Part shown: positions 28,991 to 36,036 of the stretch, piece by piece | Numbering within the stretch: the stretch's first letter is position 1 | Layout of the letters: each line of letters opens with the position of its first letter | Assembly (NCBI RefSeq): GCF_000424585.1 | Contig: NZ_AUKE01000001.1 | Location: forward strand, 330,163 to 394,162 | Direction of reading: 5' to 3' | DNA length: 64,000 nucleotides | From: Butyrivibrio sp. MC2013 | Lineage (GTDB): Bacteria > Bacillota > Clostridia > Lachnospirales > Lachnospiraceae | Program-made: the position numbers and the translations under genes | Notes under the pieces: generated by a model | Databases searched by the model: none | Told to the model about the DNA's origin: nothing | What the model saw: only the letters and a program-made list of their open reading frames with translations

Positions 28991-29040
28991 ATTCAACTCC
29001 GCTTAATCTGCCTTTTTGACAAGATTAAGCGGAGTTGAAT
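28991..29040. repeat. Palindrome copy 2 (upstream of the ATPase gene)
   Basis: Perfect 19-base arms (28991-29009 and 29022-29040) with a 12-base spacer rich in T. It lies just upstream of the ATPase promoter and 18 bases after the stop of the 831-residue surface protein gene. No T-run follows on either strand, so it is more likely a DNA site or mobile-element end than a terminator. Confidence 0.9.
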
Positions 29041-29058
29041 ATAGTAAGATCTATTGAC

Positions 29059-31554
29059 TCATTGCACATACAGGGTGATGGTTGCGCCATCCTTTGAAGG
29101 AATCAGGGGTTCGTATACATCGCACATCTTCTTGCCTTTTGCGTCATAACTGTAATCAGGTAACATCTGTCTACCTTCTTCATCGCGATAGACTATAGCA
29201 TGAAAGAGCTGGTCTAGTTTCGCCTGATCTACGTCGTAGTACAGATATGTATCAAAAGGGGCAAAGGCTTTGGTGTATTTCTGGCCGTTATATTCAATGG
29301 TCTTACCATTCGGATTGATGACCAGCTTGAACCTGGTTGGTTTGAAGACAGGCCTCAAATCCAGGTCCATTATGTTTCCTGCTTTAATCTGGGTTACATA
29401 TCCGGATTTATTTCTTTTTAGATATTTTCCCTCGTATTCTGATGTTGGCTCCCAGCCGCAGAATGTATAGTTAGGCAGCGACAGGGTGGGCAATTTGATA
29501 GTTTTATTGCATGCATAGTATCCACTGTCATCATAATCCGGTAGGTACTCTGTCAGATCCAGACTATCATAGAGCTTATTATTGCCGCATAGCAGAGTAG
29601 CCTTGGAATTATATGTAACACCATAATTACAGACATCCCATATACAATAGAGGGTTACTGAACCGGTCCTGCCGCCAAAGTACTCTTCATCTACAGCCTC
29701 ATAACCATGTTTCGCTTTTGGATTAGTAGAGAAGAAGCGCATTTCATAGCCTCTTCTGCTAAATGCCTCTGGCAGCTCAACCATATATTCTATATAATCC
29801 AGAGCAAACGCAGTGGAGCCATCTATTGTATATAATCCAAAGAGCATCTTTTTCTTATATTGATAGCCATCGCAGCAAACGCCTTTGGCATTTGGATCTA
29901 TATAAATTTTATAAACCTTAGGCATATACACTGCATAGAGATTGATGTCCATCTTGCAGCCGGCCTTTATGGAAGTGACTAGCCTTATTTTCTCATCGCC
30001 TGCTTTGACTGTTTTATATCCCAGGTATTCGGAGTCTTCGTCGGTTGCCCATCCCAGGAATTTATAGCCTTTTTTGCTAGCCTTGGGCAGGGTGACTTTC
30101 TTCTTGCCGCTGAATCTGGTAACAGCCTTGGTCAATGATCCGCCATCCGAAAAATAGCTTATCCTGTATATGTTCTTGGTCTTTTTGGTGACAGGATACA
30201 AGGTGAGATCGCTTTCACCTGTATAAAATCTCTTATAGCTCTTGGTGAGATTAAAATCTGCCTTGCCGCCCGGAGTCTTGGAAAAGCCTACCACCTCGGT
30301 ATCGCATCCAAGCTGCTGGCTGATATAGTCTGCCGCAGCTGCGAAATTTATAGAATCAGTATAAAAATAGTAATTGTCCTCACCAAAGTTCGCAGGCTGC
30401 TCTAGCATAGTTCCATCTGCCTTAGCAAAATAGATACAAAAATCATTTTTGGTAAACTGTGCGTACAATGTAAGGGTGCCATAAAAGGGATATTCCGCAT
30501 CAGGAGTCAGTGTGAGCAGCTCCCTATCATACCCTTGTTCTGCAAATTCGGAATCTGTATTATCGTAATAAGGCACCCATTCAGAAAAGTGGTATCCTTT
30601 CTTAGTGGGCTTAGGGAGCTTAATAGTTTCACCGGTTTTATATGTTGCAGGTGCGCTTTTTACCTTTCCGCCATTTAGTATATATTTGATCTTGTAGGTA
30701 ATAGGAGAATATACAGCGTAGAGCTCTACCATATCGTTTTGCTTGCTTGTAAGATTCTTGATCTTATCTGTAGGCTTATAAGTTACTTCCTGACCGTTTA
30801 CTGTGCCCTTCCACGCAGTGAGACGATAGCCATTGGGAGCGTCTGTGTATTTGGACAGATCAATAATCTCGTCGTACGCGACATACAGCATATCTCCACC
30901 TTCGCCATGCAGATCTAGATTATATTCAATAGGTGTCCACATAGCGTACAATTCCAGCTTATTGCAGACCCCCTTATTCATTTTGGCATGATCGGCCCAC
31001 ATTTCATATATACTATGTGCTTCAATCCAGTTATCTTCGTCTTCATATCCATATATGAGGCCCTTGCTGCTCTTCCAGCCCGAGAATATATAGCCCTTTC
31101 TGGTGAAAATGTCGCTAAAATAATCTAAACTATCATCCTTCGAGATCACAAGCTTCTTTGTAGCATCTTTTTTCTTTGGTCCAGCGTGGAAGATCACTGT
31201 AAGTCCGGCTGCGGGATAAGGATAAACATCATCTTCTTCATCCTCTTCACCTTCAGAGCCTTCTTCATTTTCTGTCTCTTCTTCGGTTTCCGTACCCTCT
31301 TCGCTGCCTGCAGCTATATCGTTATCTGATACAGTGGCTGACTCATCAAGCTCCTCAGACAATTCATTATCCGAAACAGTAGCAGACCAAGCCGCATCTG
31401 TGGACAATTCATTATCAGAGACAGTTTGGATAGCATCATACTCATTAGAAATTATTGCAAAAGGCGCTTGGGCCAGACAGCTGATCGCTGATGACGCGCC
31501 AATGACAAGTGACAGACAGATAGCACCGACACTTTTTAATAGATATTTTTTCAT
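29059..31554 (-). CDS. Secreted InlB-repeat surface protein (831 residues)
   Basis: A signal peptide (MKKYLLKSVGAICLSLVIGASSAISCLA) is followed by three short copies of TVSDNEL/TVSDNDI (about residues 44-80) and a Glu-rich linker. About seven to eight InlB B-type repeats follow, with motifs GYIFSGWKSS, GYRLTAWKG, GYHFSEWVP, GYKFLGWATDED, GYEMRFFS and NYTFCGWEP, and ..LYAMW/LYAVY closing strands. There is no LPxTG or membrane anchor; the end is DGATITLYVQ. GGGGGG precedes the ATG. About 430 bases of its 3' end are duplicated in inverted orientation at 35.6-36.0 kb, and 39-bp direct repeats flank the gene. It is read from its own sigma-A promoter. Probably an adhesin. Confidence 0.87.
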   Translation of the reverse strand: MKKYLLKSVGAICLSLVIGASSAISCLAQAPFAIISNEYDAIQTVSDNELSTDAAWSATVSDNELSEELDESATVSDNDIAAGSEEGTETEEETENEEGSEGEEDEEDDVYPYPAAGLTVIFHAGPKKKDATKKLVISKDDSLDYFSDIFTRKGYIFSGWKSSKGLIYGYEDEDNWIEAHSIYEMWADHAKMNKGVCNKLELYAMWTPIEYNLDLHGEGGDMLYVAYDEIIDLSKYTDAPNGYRLTAWKGTVNGQEVTYKPTDKIKNLTSKQNDMVELYAVYSPITYKIKYILNGGKVKSAPATYKTGETIKLPKPTKKGYHFSEWVPYYDNTDSEFAEQGYDRELLTLTPDAEYPFYGTLTLYAQFTKNDFCIYFAKADGTMLEQPANFGEDNYYFYTDSINFAAAADYISQQLGCDTEVVGFSKTPGGKADFNLTKSYKRFYTGESDLTLYPVTKKTKNIYRISYFSDGGSLTKAVTRFSGKKKVTLPKASKKGYKFLGWATDEDSEYLGYKTVKAGDEKIRLVTSIKAGCKMDINLYAVYMPKVYKIYIDPNAKGVCCDGYQYKKKMLFGLYTIDGSTAFALDYIEYMVELPEAFSRRGYEMRFFSTNPKAKHGYEAVDEEYFGGRTGSVTLYCIWDVCNYGVTYNSKATLLCGNNKLYDSLDLTEYLPDYDDSGYYACNKTIKLPTLSLPNYTFCGWEPTSEYEGKYLKRNKSGYVTQIKAGNIMDLDLRPVFKPTRFKLVINPNGKTIEYNGQKYTKAFAPFDTYLYYDVDQAKLDQLFHAIVYRDEEGRQMLPDYSYDAKGKKMCDVYEPLIPSKDGATITLYVQ

Positions 31555-31599
31555 ACTTCCCCCCTGTTAAATGATTAGTCAGAATACACGGATGTATTT

Positions 31600-31637
31600 C
31601 GACACGCTTTGAAGTGCAGGGATGCACTTGAGTGTCG
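31600..31637 (-). promoter_or_regulatory. Stem-loop at the predicted 5' end of the surface protein mRNA
   Basis: Two nested perfect stems: CGACAC/GTGTCG outside (31632-31637 with 31600-31605) and AAGTGCA/TGCACTT inside with a 4-base loop. The predicted transcription start is within a few bases of it. A second small stem AATACA/TGTATT follows at 31583-31598. Likely an mRNA-stabilising or regulatory leader. Confidence 0.55.
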
Positions 31638-31645
31638 CAAATACT

Positions 31646-31675
31646 AGTATATCCCTCATTTCATGCAGGGGTCAA
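31646..31675 (-). promoter_or_regulatory. Promoter of the 831-residue surface protein gene
   Basis: Minus strand TTGACC (31675-31670), 18-base spacer, TATACT (31651-31646); five of six bases match in each box. Confidence 0.65.
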
Positions 31676-31722
31676 TGAGTCAAAACTAAACGTCCCTGGC
31701 GGATCTTGGTTTTATCCTATCA

Positions 31723-31761
31723 TTTTTAACAAGCTCAAGCGGAGTTGAATATCGTAAGATT
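31723..31761. repeat. 39-bp direct repeat, right copy (left copy at 29013-29051)
   Basis: 34 of 39 bases match the segment 29013-29051 in the same orientation, including AAGCGGAGTTGAATAT. The two copies exactly bracket the 831-residue surface protein gene and its promoter. The left copy is half of palindrome copy 2; here the other palindrome arm is missing. Confidence 0.75.
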
Positions 31762-31782
31762 CGCCGGATCATACACAATGTA

Positions 31783-31811
31783 TTGACAACGAATACACAG
31801 AGAATTACAAT
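31783..31811 (+). promoter_or_regulatory. Promoter of the relB/yoeB operon
   Basis: TTGACA (31783-31788), 17 bases, TACAAT (31806-31811). The -35 sits in an imperfect dyad GTATT...AATAC (31780-31796), a plausible antitoxin operator. Confidence 0.75.
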
Positions 31812-31854
31812 GATAACAGAAGAATAACTTTAGTGTTTTAAGGAGGCATGCTCT

Positions 31855-32106
31855 ATGGCACAGATAAGTATGAGAATAGACGATAATGTTAAAAGAAAAG
31901 CTGAAATTGCGTGCGAGGCACTGGGAATGAACATGACAACCGCCATCAATCTGTATCTTGTAAAGTTAGGTAATGAAATGAGAATCCCATTTGAGGTATC
32001 AGTTGATCCATTTTATAATCCAGTAAATCAGAGTGTTCTTGAAAAATCCATACAACAACTCAATGCAGGCAAAGGAAAACAACACGACATTATAGAGGTG
32101 GACTAA
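31855..32106 (+). CDS. relB: RelB/DinJ-family antitoxin
   Basis: 83 residues. The N-terminus MAQISMRIDDNVKRKAEIACEALGMNMTTAINLYLVKLG is the ribbon-helix-helix DNA-binding part typical of RelB/DinJ antitoxins, followed by a toxin-binding tail with IPFEV and an Asp/Glu-poor end. AAGGAGG stands about 7 bases before the ATG. It has its own promoter with a possible operator. A yoeB-like toxin gene starts 4 bases after its stop but is truncated, so this antitoxin is orphaned locally. It would normally neutralise the toxin and repress the operon. Confidence 0.88.
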   Translation: MAQISMRIDDNVKRKAEIACEALGMNMTTAINLYLVKLGNEMRIPFEVSVDPFYNPVNQSVLEKSIQQLNAGKGKQHDIIEVD

Positions 32107-32109
32107 TAA

Positions 32110-32259
32110 ATGAATAAAACATGGTCTGATATTGCCTGGGAGGATTATTTATATTGGCAAACAATTGTCCATCATGCTCAGCATAAGAGTCTTACCAAAC
32201 CTACGAGGCCTTGTGAACAGGCTGACAGCATTATCCGTATCATGAACCAGCTCATATAG
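32110..32259 (+). pseudogene. yoeB: Truncated YoeB/Txe-type toxin
   Basis: Starts ATG 3 bases after the relB stop. MNKTWSDIAWEDYLYWQT is the characteristic N-terminus of YoeB/Txe mRNA endonucleases (about 85 residues). After codon 18 the similarity stops and the frame reads the opposite strand of an AAA-ATPase-like fragment, ending at TAG 32259 (49 codons). The catalytic C-terminal residues of YoeB are absent, so it cannot be an active RNase. The break is near 32160-32172. Confidence 0.85.
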
Positions 32260-32331
32260 CATCTCGGTTTTATCTACATAGTAATTACCATGCTCCCTGA
32301 TATCTCTAAAATCTGATTTGCCAACATCAAC
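32150..32331 (-). pseudogene. N-terminal fragment of an AAA-ATPase-like (PF09820 type) protein
   Basis: In one frame with the abiEii fragment upstream: VDVGKSDFRDIREHGNYYVDKTEML ... VSLFTRPRRFGKTLMLSMMDN. VGKSDFRDIRE...YYVDKT and the RPRRFGKT P-loop are the opening of AAA-ATPase-like/DUF1703 proteins (normally 500-600 residues with a C-terminal nuclease-like domain). Only about 58 residues remain before the sequence runs into the reversed yoeB remnant. It has no start of its own. Confidence 0.8.
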
Positions 32332-32590
32332 CTCTTCCTTCAGATAGTAAATATCAAACACATCTTTATATCTTGTGGAGCGGCTTCCGAATCTCACAAG
32401 TGATTTCAGTTTTTCAGTAATCATCTGATGTCTGGAATTAATCAAAAGGCTTACAGCGTCATCCTGGAATCCCACGTCAAAAGCATATTCTTCCTGTTCA
32501 AGCGTAAGGTCAGCATGAACACCTATATCCATCTTCAGAGAAAGCATTGTTCCCTCAACATCTTCGACAGTTAGTGTAATCCTCTCAAAA
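32332..32590 (-). pseudogene. abiEii: C-terminal fragment of AbiEii toxin gene
   Basis: The frame reads ERITLTVEDVEGTMLSLKMDIGVHADLTLEQEEYAFD ... QMITEKLKSLVRFGSRSTRYKDVFDIYYL. The DIGVH and the MI.EKL..L..FG..S.R.KDVFDIYYL blocks are the second half of AbiEii nucleotidyltransferase toxins. The matching first half (to HQDYKGN) lies at 34557-34898 on the same strand, 1.97 kb away. So one gene has been split by the segment carrying the second ATPase. The last part of AbiEii is also missing, replaced by the AAA-like fragment. Confidence 0.8.
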
Positions 32591-32928
32591 AAGCACTATT
32601 TTTAAGAATAGTATCTTTTTTATTTATGAACTAATAGAGATATATATGATAATAAATATAATATTATAATCAATTCTGTATGAAAAAAGCTTTCAAATCT
32701 AGTGGAGGTAATTACAAATACAAAAGCAGTCGTACGCGGGAAACTGCCTTGTATAGTGTCAAGAATATATAGTCGAAAGAAAGTAAAATTTCCAAATCGC
32801 ATTATTATTATGACATTTGGAAAATATAAACTTGACAGGCGGGACACGCTTTTTTACAATTTATGTATGATTTATTTCCAAATGTACTTAATAATCTTAT
32901 GTTTTGGAAAAAATGAGGTTTAAGCTGA
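32591..32928 (+). promoter_or_regulatory. Leader region of the second ATPase gene with dyads and promoter
   Basis: AT-rich 338 bases. The promoter is TTGACA (32832-32837), 17 bases, TACAAT (32855-32860). Upstream, TTTCCAAAT and ATTTGGAAA form a 9-base-arm dyad around 32788-32823, and a third TTTCCAAAT lies near 32876 downstream of the -10. These look like operator sites. A small hairpin ACTATT/AATAGT sits at 32596-32613 beside the abiEii junction. Confidence 0.6.
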
Positions 32929-34368
32929 ATGATAGGACGAATCGAAGAGAAAAGACAATTGCGACAACTGTTAACCGCAGATGAGGCGCAATTTGTTGCA
33001 GTTTTCGGTAGACGAAGAATTGGAAAGACGTTTCTTATAAGAGAGAGTTTTGATTATAAGTTTACTTTTCAACATACTGGTCTCAGTAATAATTCAATAA
33101 AGAAAAATATGAGGAAAAAGACTCAGTTGGAAGCTTTTTCAAAATCGTTGAAAGATGCGGGTTTTTCTACTGATAGGACATTAAACTCATGGTATGATGC
33201 ATTTGATTGCCTAAAAGAACTTATCAAGCAGTCTAAAGATACTAAGAAGGTAATATTTATTGACGAGTTATCTTGGATGGATACTAAAGGGAGTGAATTA
33301 ATCTCTGCACTTGAGCACTTCTGGAATGGATGGGTAACTGCCCGCCCAGAAAAGGATGTTATTCTGGTGGTATGCGCTTCTGCAACGTATTGGATGATGG
33401 ACAACATTGTTAATTCAAAAGGTGGTTTACACAATAGACTAACTGGACAAATAAAGCTAAAACCATTTACTTTGGCAGAATGCGAAGAGTATTTAAAAAC
33501 GAAAAAGATATCTTTTAACCGACATCAGATTATTCAATGTTACATGATTCTTGGTGGCGTACCTTATTATTGGAGCCTGCTTAGTAAAGGAAAGAGCCTT
33601 TCGCAAAATATAGATGAGCTCTTTTTCAAAGAAGGAGCTTCATTACAGGACGAATATGACAACCTTTACAAGGCCCTTTTTAATAAACCAGATCAATATA
33701 TTAAAATAATTGAGGCCCTTTGCAGCGTCAATAAAGGAATTACAAGGGAAGAAATTTGTAAAAAGACTAAGATTCCAAGTTCCGGAGATCTTACTAAAAA
33801 ACTAAAGGAACTTGAAAATTGTGGTTTCATAAGAAAATATGTGCCATTTGGTGCAGAGAGTAAAAATGCGTTATATCAGCTTATTGATGGTTATACACTT
33901 TTTTATAATAGATTTTTAAGAGATAATGCATACGATGATAATTTTTGGAAGAACGCAACTAACTCCGGGCAAATAAATGCATGGACGGGAATCGCATTTG
34001 AAAGAGTCTGTCTTGAACATGTTTCCCAAATAAAAAAAGCATTAGGAATTTCAGGAGTTCAGACCAATGTAAATTCATGGAAATGTGAGGCAAATCCTGA
34101 TAAAGGATTGTTGGGGTCTCAGATAGATCTTTTAATCATTAGAAAAGATCAAGTCATCAACGTATGTGAGATGAAGTATTCTGAGTCAGATTATGTGCCT
34201 GACCTGGCGTTTGATAAAGCTATGCGAAGGAAAATTGCAGATTTACAGCAGGCAACAAAAACAAAGTTTGCCATTCATTCTACATTGGTAACGACTTATG
34301 ATGTGGAAGAAAATTCATATTATGGAAATATCCAATCCATTGTAACGGGTGAAGATTTATTCAGATGA
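32929..34368 (+). CDS. AAA ATPase with C-terminal PD-(D/E)XK-like DUF234 domain, copy 2
   Basis: 479 residues, paralogue of the gene at 27485-28903. Walker A GRRRIGKT near residue 27, Walker B KKVIFIDELSWMD near 121, VCASATYWMM, and a winged-helix segment ITREEICKKTKI...DLTKKLKELENCGFI. The C-terminus has GSQIDLLIIRKDQVINVCEMKYS, a D...ExK nuclease-like pattern. Roughly half the positions match copy 1; the DNA is more AT-rich than its neighbours. It runs opposite to abiEii, whose two halves lie on either side, so it sits inside a disrupted toxin gene. It keeps its own promoter and terminator, which suggests a self-contained cassette. Function is unknown; defence or element maintenance is possible. 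Confidence 0.88.
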   Translation: MIGRIEEKRQLRQLLTADEAQFVAVFGRRRIGKTFLIRESFDYKFTFQHTGLSNNSIKKNMRKKTQLEAFSKSLKDAGFSTDRTLNSWYDAFDCLKELIKQSKDTKKVIFIDELSWMDTKGSELISALEHFWNGWVTARPEKDVILVVCASATYWMMDNIVNSKGGLHNRLTGQIKLKPFTLAECEEYLKTKKISFNRHQIIQCYMILGGVPYYWSLLSKGKSLSQNIDELFFKEGASLQDEYDNLYKALFNKPDQYIKIIEALCSVNKGITREEICKKTKIPSSGDLTKKLKELENCGFIRKYVPFGAESKNALYQLIDGYTLFYNRFLRDNAYDDNFWKNATNSGQINAWTGIAFERVCLEHVSQIKKALGISGVQTNVNSWKCEANPDKGLLGSQIDLLIIRKDQVINVCEMKYSESDYVPDLAFDKAMRRKIADLQQATKTKFAIHSTLVTTYDVEENSYYGNIQSIVTGEDLFR

Positions 34369-34378
34369 TGCATAAAGA

Positions 34379-34417
34379 AAAGAGACGGGTTTACAAAATC
34401 CGTCTCTTTACATTTTT
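34379..34417 (+). terminator. Terminator of the second ATPase gene
   Basis: Perfect 10-base stem AAAGAGACGG/CCGTCTCTTT with an 11-base loop, then TACATTTTTAATTT. Confidence 0.85.
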
Positions 34418-34556
34418 AATTTCGTTTGCAGAAATATTTTTTATGCACGTTTTCAGGAACTTTTAAAAAAATTTTTTCCAGTTTCTTTTCGTCTTTTAGT
34501 TTGATTATATAATTTGATTATATGTAATCAAACCACTTTCCGCTTAATATAAGGCT

Positions 34557-34898
34557 TTACTGATATTTATTTCCTTTGTAATCCTGATGATTAAGCTCCG
34601 CAATATTGCCTGCAATACCAATCTTTAAACCATCAAGGTAATTCAGTTTTCCTATAAATCTTTTAATGGAATCATCCGAAAATGAATATCTTATAAAATC
34701 AAGGTCAAGATCCTGCGTAGCACGTCTGGCATTCTTAGAGATACTGCGCATTACGACACCGCCCTTAATTGTGGCATTTCTCCCCATTCCACTCTCTGCA
34801 ATTGCTTTAAGCACTATATCCTGGCATAGCTTAGCTTCAGCATTAGCTTCACTATACCCCTCATCTTTAATTTTTACTACTTCATCATGTAAATTCAT
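34557..34898 (-). pseudogene. abiEii: N-terminal fragment of AbiEii nucleotidyltransferase toxin
   Basis: 113 codons: MNLHDEVVKIKDEGYSEANA, then ATIKGGVVMRSISKNARRATQDLDLDFIRYS, which is the GG...S...T.DLDLDF nucleotide-binding core of AbiEii type IV toxins (normally about 250-300 residues). It continues to NIAELNHQDYKGN, then a stop. In intact relatives the next residues are of the type KRI.L, which is what the fragment at 32332-32590 begins with. The gene starts 5 bases after the abiEi stop, and its ribosome site GGAGG lies inside the end of abiEi. Catalysis is doubtful without the second half. Confidence 0.8.
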
Positions 34899-34903
34899 TT
34901 ATA

Positions 34904-35446
34904 TCAAAGGACCTCCATCTGTATCTGATTCATAATAATTTCGCCTTTATGGAACATGTAGGCATAATCTTCTACGAGTCCAAAATCCATCTCTTCGGTG
35001 ATACGTCGATAATTTTGAATGATTTCTTTATAATAATCAAAAGGTATTTTGGACCTAAATCTCATCAATTCTACCAGCATACGTTCCCTATTATATATCC
35101 TGATGGATATATTATTGTATTGCATTTCTTCAATGCCCGCCTCAAAAATTTCATCTTTTAAAAAAGATTGTTTTACGCGACTATCTCTAATCCGGCTATC
35201 TTCCCTTTTTGTGGCAAGATGAAAATAATCGGGAATTACATCTGTAAGAGAGTGATAATAATATGCACTCTTATCAGTAAATACAGCTTTAGGATATTTG
35301 CTCATTATTACTTCAATATCTGATATATTACGCCTAGTAGAATATATTCCCTTTTCTTTCATGAAGATATTTCCACTAAGGATCTCTTTTTTGAGTCTAT
35401 AGTCGCTCCCGTATTTATCTATACATTCATTGTATGTAAGAAGCAT
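34904..35446 (-). CDS. abiEi: AbiEi-family antitoxin/transcription factor
   Basis: Start set at ATG 35446, which has GGAGGGTAGAT before it, giving 180 residues; the longer frame upstream lacks a ribosome site. The product begins MLLTYNECIDKYGSDYRLKKEILSGNIFMKEKGIYS, then KYPKAVFTDKSAYYYHSLTDVIPDYFHLATKR and ISIRIYNRERMLVELMRFRSKIPFDYYKEIIQNYR. This is the winged-helix plus C-terminal domain order of AbiEi, the antitoxin of type IV AbiE systems, which also represses its own promoter through inverted repeats. Two such repeats bracket the promoter here. Its toxin gene is split, so only the regulator half of the system is intact. Confidence 0.82.
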   Translation of the reverse strand: MLLTYNECIDKYGSDYRLKKEILSGNIFMKEKGIYSTRRNISDIEVIMSKYPKAVFTDKSAYYYHSLTDVIPDYFHLATKREDSRIRDSRVKQSFLKDEIFEAGIEEMQYNNISIRIYNRERMLVELMRFRSKIPFDYYKEIIQNYRRITEEMDFGLVEDYAYMFHKGEIIMNQIQMEVL

Positions 35447-35462
35447 ATCTACCCTCCTTTTT

Positions 35463-35590
35463 AAGCAAACATACACACGACATCATTCTTGTGTGTATGT
35501 TTACTTTAATTATAGGATATCTTCTGCTCACTCGCAACACAAATTTGAGTAAACATACACACGACACGCCTCTGGTGTGTATATTTACTT
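35463..35590 (-). promoter_or_regulatory. abiE promoter bracketed by two operator palindromes
   Basis: Promoter on the minus strand: TTGCGA (35537-35532), 17 bases, TATAAT (35514-35509). One dyad lies on each side: AAGCAAACATACACAC...GTGTGTATGTTTACTT (35463-35506) and AGTAAACATACACAC...GTGTGTATATTTACT (35548-35589). Both have 12-base spacers and one mismatch between their arms. Two inverted repeats at the promoter are what AbiEi proteins are known to bind. Confidence 0.75.
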
Positions 35591-35604
35591 CAATAACATA
35601 CCTC

Positions 35605-36036
35605 CCTAACTATACATTCTGCGGCTGGGAGCCAACATCAGAATACGAGGGAAAATATCTAAAAAGAAATAAATCCGGATATGTAACCCAGATTAAAGCA
35701 GGAAACATAATGGACCTGGATTTGAGGCCTGTCTTCAAACCAACCAGGTTCAAGCTGGTCATCAATCCGAATGGTAAGACCATTGAATATAACGGCCAGA
35801 AATACACCAAAGCCTTTGCCCCTTTTGATACATATCTGTACTACGATGTAGATCAGGCGAAACTAGACCAGCTCTTTCATGCTATAGTCTATTGCGATGA
35901 AGAGGGCGAACTTAGGCGTCCTGATTACAGCTACGACGCCAAAGGCCGAAATATGTGCGATGTATACGAACCCCTGATTCCTTCAAAGGATGGTGCAACT
36001 ATTACTCTGTATGTACAACGGATTATCGAGGACTGA
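35605..36036 (+). pseudogene. Inverted duplicate of the 3' end of the 831-residue surface protein gene
   Basis: From about 35607 the plus strand repeats the minus-strand 3' end of the surface gene (complement of about 29059-29475). The first ~285 bases carry about one mismatch. A changed patch follows (CDEEGELRRPDYSYDAKGRN in place of RDEEGRQMLPDYSYDAKGKK). The next stretch matches again, and the end is new (YVQRIIED instead of YVQ). It has no start or signal peptide: the frame opens inside the abiE operator region. It is a silent 3' cassette or a relic of a rearrangement. Confidence 0.88.

Noticed and set aside
32575..34590. AGGATTACA at both ends of the ATPase-2 insert as a target-site duplication
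   Set aside because: Joining the toxin gene through one copy of this word breaks the reading frame; both occurrences are explained by coding sequence (QDY and RIT).
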